Positions 35,114 through 48,787 are shown, counted from the first letter of the stretch. The stretch is DNA of 64,000 nt from Paracoccus sp. C2R09 (GCF_018860625.1 NZ_JAHKQB010000027.1:186001-250000); one strand, 5' to 3'. Made by a program: numbers and translations. The notes: generated from the sequence alone by a model not told the origin.

Positions 35114-36100
35114 ATGATGATGCAATCGCTTCGACTGACCCGCCCCTGGCCCGAAGATGTCGAAGCGATCGCCGCCGCCATGGCAGATTGGGAAACAGCC
35201 CGCTGGCTGACCGTCGTGCCCTATCCCTATGCCGAGGCCGATGCCCGCGCCTTCATCGAAGAGGCGGGCCCGGACGAATATGCCATCCGCATGGGCGAGG
35301 GGCTGGTCGGCATGCTGCGGCTGGGCGACAGCTTCGGGATCTGGATGGCGCCTGGCTGGCAGGGACGGGGCATCGCGCGCCGCGCGGCGCTGCTGGCATT
35401 CACCCGCTTCTTCGCCGCCGGAGCGGACGGGATCGGCGCGCGGTATCTGGACGGAAACGACCGTTCGGCCAAGCTGCTGGACTGGCTGGGCTTTCGCCCG
35501 GTGGAACGGTTGCAGATCAATTCCCGGCCCCTGGGGCGTGATGCCCCGGCGCAGGGCCTTCATCTGAGCCGCGGCGATTTCGAGGCACGCCATTCCATCG
35601 CGATCGACACCCCGCGCCTGCGGATCGACGCTGTGCGACCAGACGACATGGAGGCGCTGCACCGCATCGTGACCCGCCCCGAGGTCGCGCGGATGTTGCT
35701 GCGGTTCCACCCGGACATGAGTGTCGATGAGGTGACCCAGATCCTGACCGACGGGGCGCTGACGCCGCCGCTGCGTCTGGCGGTGCGCCATGCGGGGCGG
35801 GTGATCGGGGCCGTGGGGCTCAGCGCCGGAACGGTGCCTCGGCTCAGCTATTTCCTTGATCCGGAAATGGCCGGGCAGGGGATCGGGCAGGAGATGGTGG
35901 CGGCGAGCTTTGCCGAGATCGTCGCAAGGCTCGACCCGCCGCAGATCGAGGCGGATGTCTTCCTTGACAATCTGCCGTCGCGCAACGTGCTGAAGAACCT
36001 TGGATTCCGCCGGTCCGAGGATGTGGCGATCACATCGCTTGGGCGTAACGGACCGGATCAGGCCGCCCTGTATCGCTGGCGTCCGGGGACGATCAGCTAG
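35114..36100 (+). CDS. Tandem GNAT acetyltransferase
   Basis: A protein of 328 residues with two GNAT domains. The first (about 5-160) has the acetyl-CoA loop in APGWQGRGIARRAALLAF; the second (about 168-320) has DPEMAGQGIGQEMVAASF. The first domain is short, lacking the usual central strand pattern, while the second keeps NLPSRNVLKNLGFRR. Both resemble RimJ/RimL-type protein N-acetyltransferases that act on small-molecule or protein amines. Substrate unknown. The stop overlaps the stop of the convergent PAS-protein gene (shared CTAG at 36097-36100). Confidence 0.85.
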   Translation: MMMQSLRLTRPWPEDVEAIAAAMADWETARWLTVVPYPYAEADARAFIEEAGPDEYAIRMGEGLVGMLRLGDSFGIWMAPGWQGRGIARRAALLAFTRFFAAGADGIGARYLDGNDRSAKLLDWLGFRPVERLQINSRPLGRDAPAQGLHLSRGDFEARHSIAIDTPRLRIDAVRPDDMEALHRIVTRPEVARMLLRFHPDMSVDEVTQILTDGALTPPLRLAVRHAGRVIGAVGLSAGTVPRLSYFLDPEMAGQGIGQEMVAASFAEIVARLDPPQIEADVFLDNLPSRNVLKNLGFRRSEDVAITSLGRNGPDQAALYRWRPGTIS

Positions 36101-36837
36101 CTGTCGGAATTGCCGATGAGGCGGAACATCGCGCGGCGTTCCTCGGGGCTGCGGGGGCTGCGCGGGGCGGGGGTGAACTGGTCGGGATCCTCCGCGAAAC
36201 CGATCTGCGAGGGCGAGGGCGCAAGCGTGCGCCCCCCCTCGATGATCGGCATCACCTCGTCGCCCGTCAGGTCGAAACGGCGCGGCGCAACGCCCGGCTC
36301 GCCCTCGGCGATCAGGCATCCCAGTGCGCGCGTGACATCGCCCAGGTCGGAGCGCAGCGGCAGCAGCAGCATCTGCGCGGTCAGTTCGGGGCGTGCGTAA
36401 TCGCCCTGCGAATGGAAGGTCAGGCGGGCCATTTGCGGCGCCTTGAACACGCTTTCCAGCACGTCCGAGAAGCGCCCGCGGGAACTGGTATTGACGAAGG
36501 CGCAGATCGGCATGCCGCGCACCTCCATTCCCATGAGGTCGATCAGGTGGCGGCCCGCAAGGCGCAGGCGGCCTGCACCCGGGGCGATCCGTTCCAGGAT
36601 GAAGGCATGATCCAACGCCCGCGAGATGCCGCGCGGATCGACATCGCTGCGCGCAGGAACGGCACGACCGTTTCGGATGCCCTCCCAGTAGTCGCGCAAT
36701 TCGGCAAGAACGCGATCCGGTCGGCAGGGTTCGTAATCGGCCAGCCGGACGACGCGATCCGGTACGGACAAGGTGAAGCTGTCCGGACTGGCGTCTGACC
36801 TGTCTTCCCGCTCGGTCAAATTGTACCTCTCACGCAA
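36097..36837 (-). CDS. PAS_5-type PAS domain protein
   Basis: A protein of 246 residues matching the DUF1457/PAS_5 family of alphaproteobacteria. The PAS-like core spans about residues 40-180 (VLAELRDYWEGIRNGRAVPARSDVDP; LRLAGRHLIDLMGMEVRGMP; LPLRSDLGDVTRALGCLI, in parts). There is no signal peptide, membrane segment or output domain. In Caulobacter related proteins (MopJ) link polar signalling to the cell cycle, but the role here is unknown. Convergent with the GNAT gene; its promoter lies in the 229-base AT-rich gap before gmk. Confidence 0.8.
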   Translation of the reverse strand: MRERYNLTEREDRSDASPDSFTLSVPDRVVRLADYEPCRPDRVLAELRDYWEGIRNGRAVPARSDVDPRGISRALDHAFILERIAPGAGRLRLAGRHLIDLMGMEVRGMPICAFVNTSSRGRFSDVLESVFKAPQMARLTFHSQGDYARPELTAQMLLLPLRSDLGDVTRALGCLIAEGEPGVAPRRFDLTGDEVMPIIEGGRTLAPSPSQIGFAEDPDQFTPAPRSPRSPEERRAMFRLIGNSDS

Positions 36838-37066
36838 TATTCAGAACATAAGCCAAGCCGCATCGACTGCGAAACCCCGGGCGATGAATACGCCACAAAC
36901 AGGTCTTGCGCGAGTCAATTGATGATCAAATGGTTAAACAACTACGCCGAAAGTTGAAAGTGTTACCGATCCCATCGCGCCCGTCTTCCGCGACGGCTTG
37001 ACCGGGAGGTGTCATCGGGGCATCCACTTGCCCGAAACAAGGCACTACCAGGAAGGATCGCCCTGC

Positions 37067-37702
37067 ATGATGGATCGCACAGGCCTGATGGTCATCCTGT
37101 CATCCCCGTCCGGGGCGGGGAAATCGACGCTGGCCCGCAGGCTGATGACCTGGGACCCCAGTCTCAGCTTCTCGGTCTCGGCCACGACCCGCGCCCCCCG
37201 CCCGGGCGAGGAGGACGGCGTGCATTACCACTTCACCGCACGCGAGGAGTTCCTGTCCCTGGTCGAGACCGGTCAGATGCTGGAACATGCCGAGGTGTTC
37301 GGCAATCTCTATGGCAGTCCGCGCGGCCCGGTCGAGGCCGCGATGATGGCCGGTCGCGACACGCTGTTCGACGTCGATTGGCAGGGCGGTCAGCAGATCC
37401 GCGCATCGGCGCTTGGGGGGCATGTGGTGTCGATCTTCGTGCTGCCCCCCTCGCTGCCCGAACTGGAACGCCGGCTGCGCACGCGCGGGCAGGACAGCGA
37501 CGAGGTGATCGCGGGCCGCATGGAGAAGAGCCGCAGCGAGATCAGCCATTGGGCCGAATACGATTACGTCCTGGTCAATGACGACCTGGACCGGACCGAG
37601 GCCGACCTGCGCGCGATCCTGACCGCCGAACGCCTGCGCCGCACGCGGCAGGCGGGGCTGGGTGCCTTCGTCAAGGATCTGATGGCCGAGGAGAGCGCAT
37701 GA
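37067..37702 (+). CDS. gmk: Guanylate kinase
   Basis: Phosphorylates GMP to GDP. It is 211 residues from the ATG at 37067, with GGAAGGA upstream and a second Met following. The P-loop [10 protein letters not shown] is at residues 12-21, the GMP-binding [19 protein letters not shown] near 42-60, and the lid region is complete. It begins a tightly coupled run gmk - gamma carbonic anhydrase - histidine kinase, each overlapping the next by four bases. Confidence 0.95.
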   Translation: MMDRTGLMVILSSPSGAGKSTLARRLMTWDPSLSFSVSATTRAPRPGEEDGVHYHFTAREEFLSLVETGQMLEHAEVFGNLYGSPRGPVEAAMMAGRDTLFDVDWQGGQQIRASALGGHVVSIFVLPPSLPELERRLRTRGQDSDEVIAGRMEKSRSEISHWAEYDYVLVNDDLDRTEADLRAILTAERLRRTRQAGLGAFVKDLMAEESA

Positions 37703-38217
37703 ACTGGGAACTGGACGGCATCGCGCCGCAGATCGATGCGGATGCATGGGTGGCCCCCGATGCCTCGTTGATGGGGCGCGTGGTGCTGGAGGAGGGGGCC
37801 TCGGTCTGGTTCGGGGCCGTCCTGCGCGGCGACAATGAGGAGATCCGCATCGGGCACGGCAGCAACGTGCAGGACCTGTGCTGCCTTCATACCGATATGG
37901 GCCACCCGCTGACCATCGGCCCAGATTGCACCGTCGGTCACCGCGCCATGCTGCATGGCTGCACCATCGGTGCGGGCGCGCTGATCGGGATGGGTGCCAC
38001 GATCCTGAACGGTGCCGTTATCGGCGAAGGTGCGTTGATCGGTGCCGGTGCGCTGATCCCCGAGGGGCGCGAGATCCCGGCAGGCGCGCTGGTCATGGGC
38101 ACACCGGGCAAGGTCGTGCGCCAGCTGGATGACGAGGCCCGCGGGAAGCTGATCGAATCCGCCCGTCGCTACCGCGCCAATGCCGCGCGGTTCCGGGCAG
38201 GGCTGAAGCCCGCATGA
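37699..38217 (+). CDS. Gamma-class carbonic anhydrase family protein
   Basis: A left-handed beta-helix of hexapeptide repeats, 172 residues. The zinc-binding histidines of the gamma class are kept: the His in [10 protein letters not shown] and the two in [10 protein letters not shown] (H-x4-H). The catalytic Glu of the archaeal Cam enzyme's acidic loop is absent, as in most bacterial members, so carbonic anhydrase activity is likely but not certain. ATGA overlaps join it to gmk upstream and the histidine kinase downstream. Confidence 0.88.
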   Translation: MNWELDGIAPQIDADAWVAPDASLMGRVVLEEGASVWFGAVLRGDNEEIRIGHGSNVQDLCCLHTDMGHPLTIGPDCTVGHRAMLHGCTIGAGALIGMGATILNGAVIGEGALIGAGALIPEGREIPAGALVMGTPGKVVRQLDDEARGKLIESARRYRANAARFRAGLKPA

Positions 38218-39326
38218 TGCCGCCGGGCACCGCGCGCCGCGTCCAGGGCTTTCTCGACGGGGTGCCGATGCCCATGCTGGCCGTCGATCACCGCACCCGC
38301 GTCATCGCGGCCAATCCCGCCGCCGAGGCGATGCTGGGCGGCGATCTGATCCAGCGCCCCTTCGTCACGGTGCTGCGCCATCCGGCCATCGTTGCCGCCG
38401 TGGACTGGGTGCTGCATCCCGATGCGCATGATGCGCCCGCCACCGATCCGGCGCTGTTCCACCCGCCCGAGGGCGGTGCGACCCTGCGCGCGCAATTCGC
38501 GGCCGACGGGCGCGACATCCTGGCCGAGGTGACGGTGTCGCCGTTGCCCTCGATCTTCGGGCGGGGCGCGATGGTCGCGCTGCACGACCGGTCGGTGGCC
38601 GAAGAGGCCGAGCAGATGCGCCGCGATTTCGTGGCCAATGTCAGCCACGAGCTGAAGACCCCCCTGACCGCGATGACCGGCTTCATCGAGACCCTGCGCG
38701 GGCCCGCGCGCGACGATGCCCGCGCCCGCGACCGTTTCCTCGACATCATGGAGGGCGAGGCCGCCCGCATGAACCGCCTGATCCACGACCTGCTGTCGCT
38801 GAGCCGCGTGCAGGCCGAGGAACGCCAGCGCCCTTCGACCAAGGTCGAACTGGGTGCCCTGCTGCGCGGCGTGGTGGCCACCATGACCCCCCGCGCCGAG
38901 GCTGCGGGCGTCGATATCCATGCGCAGGGACTTGACGAGGTCGTGACCCTGCCGGGCGATGCCGATCAGCTGACGCAGGTCTTTCAGAACCTGATCGAGA
39001 ATGCGCTGAAATACGGCGGTGCGGGCGGGTTCCTGGGGCTGCGGATGGAACGCATCGCGCATGAACCGATGCTGCGCGGCCCCGCCTGGGCCGTCACCGT
39101 CGAGGATCGCGGCGACGGGATCGAGGAACAGCACCTGCCGCGCCTGACCGAACGCTTCTACCGGGTGGACACGCATCGCGCGCGGGCACAGGGCGGCACG
39201 GGCCTGGGCCTGGCCATCGTCAAGCATATCGTCAACCGTCACCGCGGACGCCTGAAGATCGACAGCCGCCGGGGCGAAGGCAGCCGGTTTGTCGTGATCC
39301 TTCCCGAAACCAGCTCTCGCGCCTAG
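38214..39326 (+). CDS. PAS-containing sensor histidine kinase, PhoR-like, without membrane segments
   Basis: A kinase of 370 residues. A PAS-like sensor region (about 12-125) is followed by the HisKA domain with His145 in FVANVSHELKTPLTAM and a HATPase domain with NLIENALKYGG (N box), VEDRGDGI (G1) and GGTGLGLAIVKH (G2). The kinase half resembles PhoR, but no transmembrane helix is visible, so it is probably cytoplasmic. No response regulator or pst gene lies nearby here; in several Rhodobacterales a PhoR-like gene of this kind precedes pst genes. ATGA overlap with the carbonic anhydrase gene. Confidence 0.85.
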   Translation: MMPPGTARRVQGFLDGVPMPMLAVDHRTRVIAANPAAEAMLGGDLIQRPFVTVLRHPAIVAAVDWVLHPDAHDAPATDPALFHPPEGGATLRAQFAADGRDILAEVTVSPLPSIFGRGAMVALHDRSVAEEAEQMRRDFVANVSHELKTPLTAMTGFIETLRGPARDDARARDRFLDIMEGEAARMNRLIHDLLSLSRVQAEERQRPSTKVELGALLRGVVATMTPRAEAAGVDIHAQGLDEVVTLPGDADQLTQVFQNLIENALKYGGAGGFLGLRMERIAHEPMLRGPAWAVTVEDRGDGIEEQHLPRLTERFYRVDTHRARAQGGTGLGLAIVKHIVNRHRGRLKIDSRRGEGSRFVVILPETSSRA

Positions 39327-39387
39327 TGGCCCTCGGGGCGTCGATCGCCTATAACGGCGCGGCACCTGTGACGGGAGAGGGATTACC

Positions 39388-40143
39388 ATGTCTGACGCAA
39401 CCGGCTTCGATCCGGCCAAGCTTGCCGCCGCCAACGCCTCGGTGCGTCTGGTCGAGGATGGGATGAAGCTGGGTCTGGGCACCGGATCCACCGCCGCCGT
39501 GATGGTCGAGATGCTGGCCCGCCGGGTCGAGGCCGAGGGGCTGAAGCTGCGCTGCGCCGCCACATCCAGGGCGACGGCCGAACAGGCGCTGTCGCGCGGC
39601 CTGCGGGTCGAGAGCCTGGACGATATCGGCTGGCTGGACATGACCATCGACGGGGCCGACGAGGTCGATCCCGACCTGCACCTGATCAAGGGCGGCGGGG
39701 CCGCGCATCTGCGCGAGAAGATCGTCGCCGCCGCCAGCGACCGCATGGTCGTCATCGCCGATCCCGGCAAAGTGGTCGAACGCCTGGGCAAGTTTCCCCT
39801 GCCGGTCGAGGTCCTGGGCTTCGGCTTCGAAAGCAGCCGCACCCTGATCCGTCGCGCGCTGGACAAGCTGGACCTTGGCGGGCACGACGTGCTGACCCGG
39901 ATGAAGGGCAGCGACCCCCTGATCACCGACGAGGGCAACCTGATCCTGGACCTGCACCTGGGTGCCATCCCCGATCCGGTGTCCCTGGCCCATGCGCTGG
40001 CGGGCATTCCGGGCGTGGTGGAACATGGCCTGTTCCTGGGCATGTGCGACCTTGCGATCATCGGAAAGGCCGATGGCGATGTTGTCGAATTGGCGCGCGA
40101 TGCCGATATCGATGCCGACATGCTTGCCCATGAAGGAGAATGA
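39388..40143 (+). CDS. rpiA: Ribose-5-phosphate isomerase A
   Basis: Interconverts ribose-5-phosphate and ribulose-5-phosphate. It is 251 residues. Conserved loops are visible: GLGTGSTAAVMVEML near residue 29, TIDGADEVDPDL with the catalytic Asp near 87, and IKGGGAAHLREKIV near 99. The ATG at 39388 is preceded by GGGAGAGGGAT. gor starts one base after its stop, so the two genes form an operon: pentose-phosphate carbon flow beside the NADPH-using glutathione reductase. Confidence 0.95.
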   Translation: MSDATGFDPAKLAAANASVRLVEDGMKLGLGTGSTAAVMVEMLARRVEAEGLKLRCAATSRATAEQALSRGLRVESLDDIGWLDMTIDGADEVDPDLHLIKGGGAAHLREKIVAAASDRMVVIADPGKVVERLGKFPLPVEVLGFGFESSRTLIRRALDKLDLGGHDVLTRMKGSDPLITDEGNLILDLHLGAIPDPVSLAHALAGIPGVVEHGLFLGMCDLAIIGKADGDVVELARDADIDADMLAHEGE

Positions 40144-40144
40144 G

Positions 40145-41524
40145 ATGAACTTCGACTACGACCTCTTCGTGATCGGGGGCGGTTCCGGCGGCGTGCGTGC
40201 CGCCCGGATCGCGGCCGGCGACCATGGCGCGAAAGTGGGTCTGGCCGAGGAGAGCCGCATGGGCGGCACCTGCGTCATCCGGGGCTGCGTGCCCAAGAAG
40301 CTGATGATCTTCGCATCGGGCGCGGGCCTCGCCATCGACGAGATGCGCGGCTATGGCTGGACGGGCGCCGATGCCGGCACGTTCGACTGGGAAGTGTTCC
40401 GCGAACAGCTTCATGCCGAGCTGAACCGGCTGGAGCTGATCTATCGTGCGGGTCTGGACCGCGCGGGGGTCGAGGTGCACGACCAGCGTGCCACCCTGGT
40501 CGATCACCACGCCGTCGAACTGGCCGACGGTACGCGCAAGACCGCGCGCCACATCCTGATCGCGGCGGGCGGGCGTCCGGCGGCCATCGGCATCCCGGGC
40601 GAGGAGCTGGCCATGGTCAGCGACGACCTGTTCCTGATGGAGAAGCTGCCCAAGCGCATCCTGCTGGTCGGCGGCGGCTTCATCGCCTGCGAATTCGCGA
40701 CCATCCTGGCGGGGATGGGCGTCGAGACGGTGCAGGCCTATCGCGGGGATGCGGTGCTGCGCGGCTTCGACCGCGAGGGGCGCGATCTGGCAACGCTGCA
40801 GCTGTCGCAGGTGGGCGTTGATCTGCGCCTGGGCATCACGCCCACGGAACTGCGCAAGTCGGGCGACGGCATCGAGGTCGATTTCGACGACGGCAGCACC
40901 GACAGCTTCGACCATGTGCTGATGGCCACGGGCCGCAACCCCTATACCGCCGGGCTGGGGTTGGAGAATACCGAGGTTCTGCTGAAGCCCAACGGCGCGA
41001 TCGAGGTCGACGAATGGTCCCAGACCAGCGTTCCCTCGATCTTCGCGGTGGGCGATGTGACCGACCGCGTTAACCTGACCCCGGTCGCGATCCGCGAAGG
41101 CCACAGCTTTGCCGATACCGTCTTCGGGGCCAATCCGCGCAAGGTCGATCATTCCATCGTCGCCAGCGCCGTCTATCTGCGGCCGCATGAATTCGCGACT
41201 GTCGGCCTGACCGAGGAAGAGGCCAAGGCCCGCGGTCCGGTCGATGTCTTCGCCACGACATTCCGCCCGATGCGGTCGATGTTCGCGGGCAGCGATGCCA
41301 AGGTGATGATGAAGCTGCTGGTCGATCCGCGCGACGACCGCGTGCTGGGCTGTCACATCTTCGGCCCCGAAGCCGGAGAGATGATCCAGCTGGCCGCGAT
41401 TCCCATCGGAATGGGCGCGACCAAGGCGCAGTTCGACGCAACCATCGCGGTCCACCCGACCGCGGCCGAGGAACTGGTCACGATGCGCAGCGCGACGCGT
41501 CGTCACGAGGGCGTTCACGCCTGA
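40145..41524 (+). CDS. gor: Glutathione-disulfide reductase
   Basis: An FAD/NADPH flavoprotein of 459 residues that keeps glutathione reduced. The FAD motif IGGGSGGVRAARIAA opens the protein; redox-active Cys43 and Cys48 are in GTCVIRGCVPKK; the NADPH site GGGFIACEFATILAG is central; the C-terminal AVHPTAAEELVTM carries the catalytic His and Glu. The GCVPKK form and the GR-type C-terminus separate it from lipoamide dehydrogenase. It is coupled with rpiA (1-base gap). Confidence 0.95.
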   Translation: MNFDYDLFVIGGGSGGVRAARIAAGDHGAKVGLAEESRMGGTCVIRGCVPKKLMIFASGAGLAIDEMRGYGWTGADAGTFDWEVFREQLHAELNRLELIYRAGLDRAGVEVHDQRATLVDHHAVELADGTRKTARHILIAAGGRPAAIGIPGEELAMVSDDLFLMEKLPKRILLVGGGFIACEFATILAGMGVETVQAYRGDAVLRGFDREGRDLATLQLSQVGVDLRLGITPTELRKSGDGIEVDFDDGSTDSFDHVLMATGRNPYTAGLGLENTEVLLKPNGAIEVDEWSQTSVPSIFAVGDVTDRVNLTPVAIREGHSFADTVFGANPRKVDHSIVASAVYLRPHEFATVGLTEEEAKARGPVDVFATTFRPMRSMFAGSDAKVMMKLLVDPRDDRVLGCHIFGPEAGEMIQLAAIPIGMGATKAQFDATIAVHPTAAEELVTMRSATRRHEGVHA

Positions 41525-41618
41525 CCGCGCGCAGGTGCCGCAGGTCCGCGCCTTGACTTTTCACGGCGCGGCCCCAGTTTTCAAGTAACGGAAATTCCAA
41601 CGAAAGAAGGTTCGACGG

Positions 41619-42842
41619 ATGGCAAATCAGGGCCCCTGGGGCGGAGGCAATGGCGGCCGGAAGGACGGGGATGACGACAAGCGCCCCGCCGGTCGTCCTT
41701 GGGGAGAACAGCCGCAGGGCGGACGTCGTCCCGGTCAGGGCAACGACCCGCAGCGCCCCGAGATCGAGGATCTGATGAAGAAGGGCCAGGAACGCCTGCG
41801 CGTCCTGATGGGCGGTCGCGGAAATGGCGGGAACGGCAGCAATGGCGGGCCGGGCGGGCGCAAGCCTTCGGGTCCGAATTTCGGGCTGAACCGATCCACC
41901 GTGTCGATCGTGGCGCTTGCCGCGGTCGCGCTCTGGGCGTTTTCCAGCTTCTACCGGGTGCAGACCAACGAACAGTCGGTCGAGTTCCTGTTCGGTCGCG
42001 CCGTGGCCGTGGGCACCGAGGGTCTGAACTTCGCGCCCTGGCCCTTCGTCACAGCCGAGGTCGTGTCGGTCACGAACGAACGCGTGACCGAGATCGGGAC
42101 CGGACGTGGCGGAGAGCTGGACAGCGGCCTGATGCTGACCCGCGATCAGAACATCGTGGACATGGAGTACCAGGTCGTCTGGAACATCCGCGATCCGCAG
42201 ATGTACCTGTTCAACCTGGCCGATCCGTCGGACACGATCCGTGCCGTTGCGGAATCCGCGATGCGCGACATCATCGCCCGCAGCGAGCTTGCGCCGATCC
42301 TGAACCGCGACCGCGGTGCCATCGCGCAGGACCTGCAGGAGGCCGTGCAGCAGACGCTGGATGCCTACCAGTCGGGGATCAACGTGGTCCGCGTCAACCT
42401 CGACCGTGCCGACCCGCCCGAAGAGGTGATCGACAGCTTCCGCGCCGTGCAGGCCGCACAGCAGGAACGCGACCGCCTTGAGAAGGAGGCCGACGCCTAT
42501 GCCAACCGCGTTCTGGCGCAGGCCCGCGGTGACGCGGCGCAGTCGCTGGAACAGGCCGAAGGCTATCGCGCCGAGGCCGTCAACAACGCCTCGGGTGAGG
42601 CCGCGCGCTTCAACTCGATCTACGAGGAATACGTGAACGCACCCGAAGTCACGCGCCGCCGGATGTATCTCGAGACGATGGAGGAGGTTCTGGGCAACGT
42701 GAACAAGATCATCATCGGGGAAGGCCTGAGCGAAGGCGGATCGGGCGTCGTGCCCTATCTGCCGCTGGACCAGCTGCGCGGGACCGGCAACAGCTCGGAC
42801 GATCAGGCGGAAAATGACCAGAACACCGGAGGGTCGAACTGA
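41619..42842 (+). CDS. hflK: HflK, membrane protease modulator (SPFH family)
   Basis: One subunit of the HflKC complex that surrounds and restrains the FtsH protease. It is 407 residues: a Gly-, Pro- and Arg-rich cytoplasmic N-terminus (about 1-90), one membrane segment (about 92-110, STVSIVALAAVALWAFSSF), an SPFH/band 7 domain, and a coiled region rich in Glu, Ala and Arg (about 260-340). hflC follows with a one-base overlap (TGATG). Confidence 0.94.
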   Translation: MANQGPWGGGNGGRKDGDDDKRPAGRPWGEQPQGGRRPGQGNDPQRPEIEDLMKKGQERLRVLMGGRGNGGNGSNGGPGGRKPSGPNFGLNRSTVSIVALAAVALWAFSSFYRVQTNEQSVEFLFGRAVAVGTEGLNFAPWPFVTAEVVSVTNERVTEIGTGRGGELDSGLMLTRDQNIVDMEYQVVWNIRDPQMYLFNLADPSDTIRAVAESAMRDIIARSELAPILNRDRGAIAQDLQEAVQQTLDAYQSGINVVRVNLDRADPPEEVIDSFRAVQAAQQERDRLEKEADAYANRVLAQARGDAAQSLEQAEGYRAEAVNNASGEAARFNSIYEEYVNAPEVTRRRMYLETMEEVLGNVNKIIIGEGLSEGGSGVVPYLPLDQLRGTGNSSDDQAENDQNTGGSN

Positions 42843-44053
42843 TGGCACGCCGCACGCAGACCCTTGCAGCGCTTGCGCTGCCCGCATTGATCGTCGCTGG
42901 CGTCCTGGCCGGCGGGGCATTGTTCATCGTGGATGAACGCGAAAAGGCGCTGGTCCTGCGCCTTGGCCGTGTCGTCGATGTCCAGGAGGCGCCGGGCCTG
43001 AACTTCAAGGTTCCGTTCCTCGACAACGTGGTGAAATACGACGGCCGCATCCTGGGCCTGCCGACCAGCCCGCTCGAGGTGACGCCCGCCGATGATCGCC
43101 GCCTTGTGGTCGATGCCTTCGCGCGCTGGCGCATCACCGATCCGGTCCGCTTCCGCCAGGCCGTGGGTTCGGGCGGTGTCGATACCGCGCAGCAGCGGTT
43201 GGAGCCGATCGTCCGGAACGCCATCCGCGAGGTGCTGGGCACCGTTCCCTCGACCACCGTGCTGTCGGACGAGCGGACCGCGCTGATGAACCTGATCCGG
43301 GACGAGGCGCGCAACAACTCGGAAGGGCTGGGGGTCGAATTCATCGACGTCCGTCTGACCCGGACCGACCTGCCCGAGCAGAACCTGACCGCGACCTATG
43401 CGCGGATGCGGGCCGAGCGCGAACGCGAGGCCGCAGACGAGATCGCCCGTGGCCGCGAGGCCGCGCAGCGGGTCCGCGCCGCGGCCGACCGGACCGTGGT
43501 CGAGCTGACATCCGAGGCCAGCCGCCGCGCCGAGATCGTCCGAGGCGAGGCCGATGCGCAGCGCAACGCGATCTATGCCGATGCCTATGGTCGCGACCCC
43601 GAGTTCTTCGCCTTCACCCGTTCGCTGACTTCGTATGAACGCGCGCTGAAGGGCAGCAACAGCTCGATGGTGATGCAGCCCGACAGCGAGTTCTTCAGCT
43701 ATCTGTCCGGCGACGGATCGGAGAATGCGCAGCCCGCGCAGAGCCCGGTTCCGGCAGGCAATTCGGCGGCACGGCTGAACGTCCCGAAGCCCGTCCCCGA
43801 GGTCGAGGAAGAGGAGCTGGTCACCCCCGAGGTGACCGATCGCGAAGGCAACCGCCTGGGCGAGAATGCGGGCGTCAAGCTGACCCCGGTCCCCGAGAGC
43901 CTGTCGCCCCCGCCGCAGCAGGAATCCGAGATCGTGGCCCCGGACGCCCCGCTGGAAGGCGCGTCCGCCGACGAGGCGGAGGCCCCCACGGACGAGGCGC
44001 CGGTCGAAGGCGCCGCCGAGGACGAGGGCGAGGAACAGGCCCCCGCCAACTGA
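42842..44053 (+). CDS. hflC: HflC, membrane protease modulator (SPFH family)
   Basis: Partner of HflK, 403 residues. An N-terminal membrane segment (LALPALIVAGVLAGGALFIV) leads to an SPFH domain with KALVLRLGRVVDVQEAPGLN and a helical stretch rich in ERE and RRAE repeats. The family usually ends near residue 300; here a further ~110 residues form a disordered, strongly acidic tail with Pro and Ala (VPEVEEEELVTPEV and onward). An intrinsic terminator follows at once. Confidence 0.92.
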   Translation: MARRTQTLAALALPALIVAGVLAGGALFIVDEREKALVLRLGRVVDVQEAPGLNFKVPFLDNVVKYDGRILGLPTSPLEVTPADDRRLVVDAFARWRITDPVRFRQAVGSGGVDTAQQRLEPIVRNAIREVLGTVPSTTVLSDERTALMNLIRDEARNNSEGLGVEFIDVRLTRTDLPEQNLTATYARMRAEREREAADEIARGREAAQRVRAAADRTVVELTSEASRRAEIVRGEADAQRNAIYADAYGRDPEFFAFTRSLTSYERALKGSNSSMVMQPDSEFFSYLSGDGSENAQPAQSPVPAGNSAARLNVPKPVPEVEEEELVTPEVTDREGNRLGENAGVKLTPVPESLSPPPQQESEIVAPDAPLEGASADEAEAPTDEAPVEGAAEDEGEEQAPAN

Positions 44054-44061
44054 TGCAGCCG

Positions 44062-44092
44062 AAGGGCGGGACCGACAGGCCCCGCCCTTTTT
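44062..44092 (+). terminator. Intrinsic terminator after hflC
   Basis: AAGGGCGGG / CCCGCCCTT stem around a 10-base loop, then TTTTT on the + strand, 9 bases after the hflC stop. It suggests the protease gene downstream has its own promoter. Confidence 0.85.
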
Positions 44093-44232
44093 CGCGGCCG
44101 CAATCACGATCAGTTCACATCCCGAGAGCGTGGTTTATTTGCAACGTCCCGGCGGATAACGTTCTGATAGCCTTGGCAGTCCGGGCGCGCGGCGCATGTC
44201 GGACCTGCCTTCGATACAAGAGGACATACAGC

Positions 44233-46201
<1,969 letters not shown>

Positions 46202-46213
46202 AACCTTTCCAGG

Positions 46214-46238
46214 GGGCCGCGCCAGTCGCGGCCCTTTT
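46214..46238 (+). terminator. Intrinsic terminator after the ferredoxin gene
   Basis: GGGCCGCG-CCAGT-CGCGGCCC followed by TTTT, 12 bases after the stop codon. Confidence 0.85.
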
Positions 46239-46369
46239 CCTTGCGCGACAAGCTTTCCTTCTGTCCCGCGACAAGGATCATGGCATGATGGTTCCTGCGC
46301 CGCGTCATAAGATGAACTTTGGATGACCATCAGCCGATACAAATTCACCTGATGCCCGTGATCGGTTAG

Positions 46370-48643
<2,274 letters not shown>

Positions 48644-48665
48644 TCCGCAGCGACCGCGAAAACAG

Positions 48666-48694
48666 GGGGCGCACCGCAGGGTGCGCCCCTTTTT
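48666..48694 (+). terminator. Intrinsic terminator after katG
   Basis: GGGGCGCACC-GCA-GGGTGCGCCCC with TTTTT on the + strand, 22 bases after the katG stop; a long perfect stem. Confidence 0.9.
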
Positions 48695-48787
48695 CGTTGC
48701 GCGGAGCATGGCGCATCACGCGACCGTGGGCTTGCCCGTTGCACCGGGCCATGCTTGGCTGCAGGCAATCCGGACGGGAATCCCCGC

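Noticed and set aside
36838-37066. Possible CtrA sites in the AT-rich gap between the PAS gene and gmk
   Set aside because: A GGTTAAAC stretch is present, but the second TTAA half-site at the right spacing is missing.
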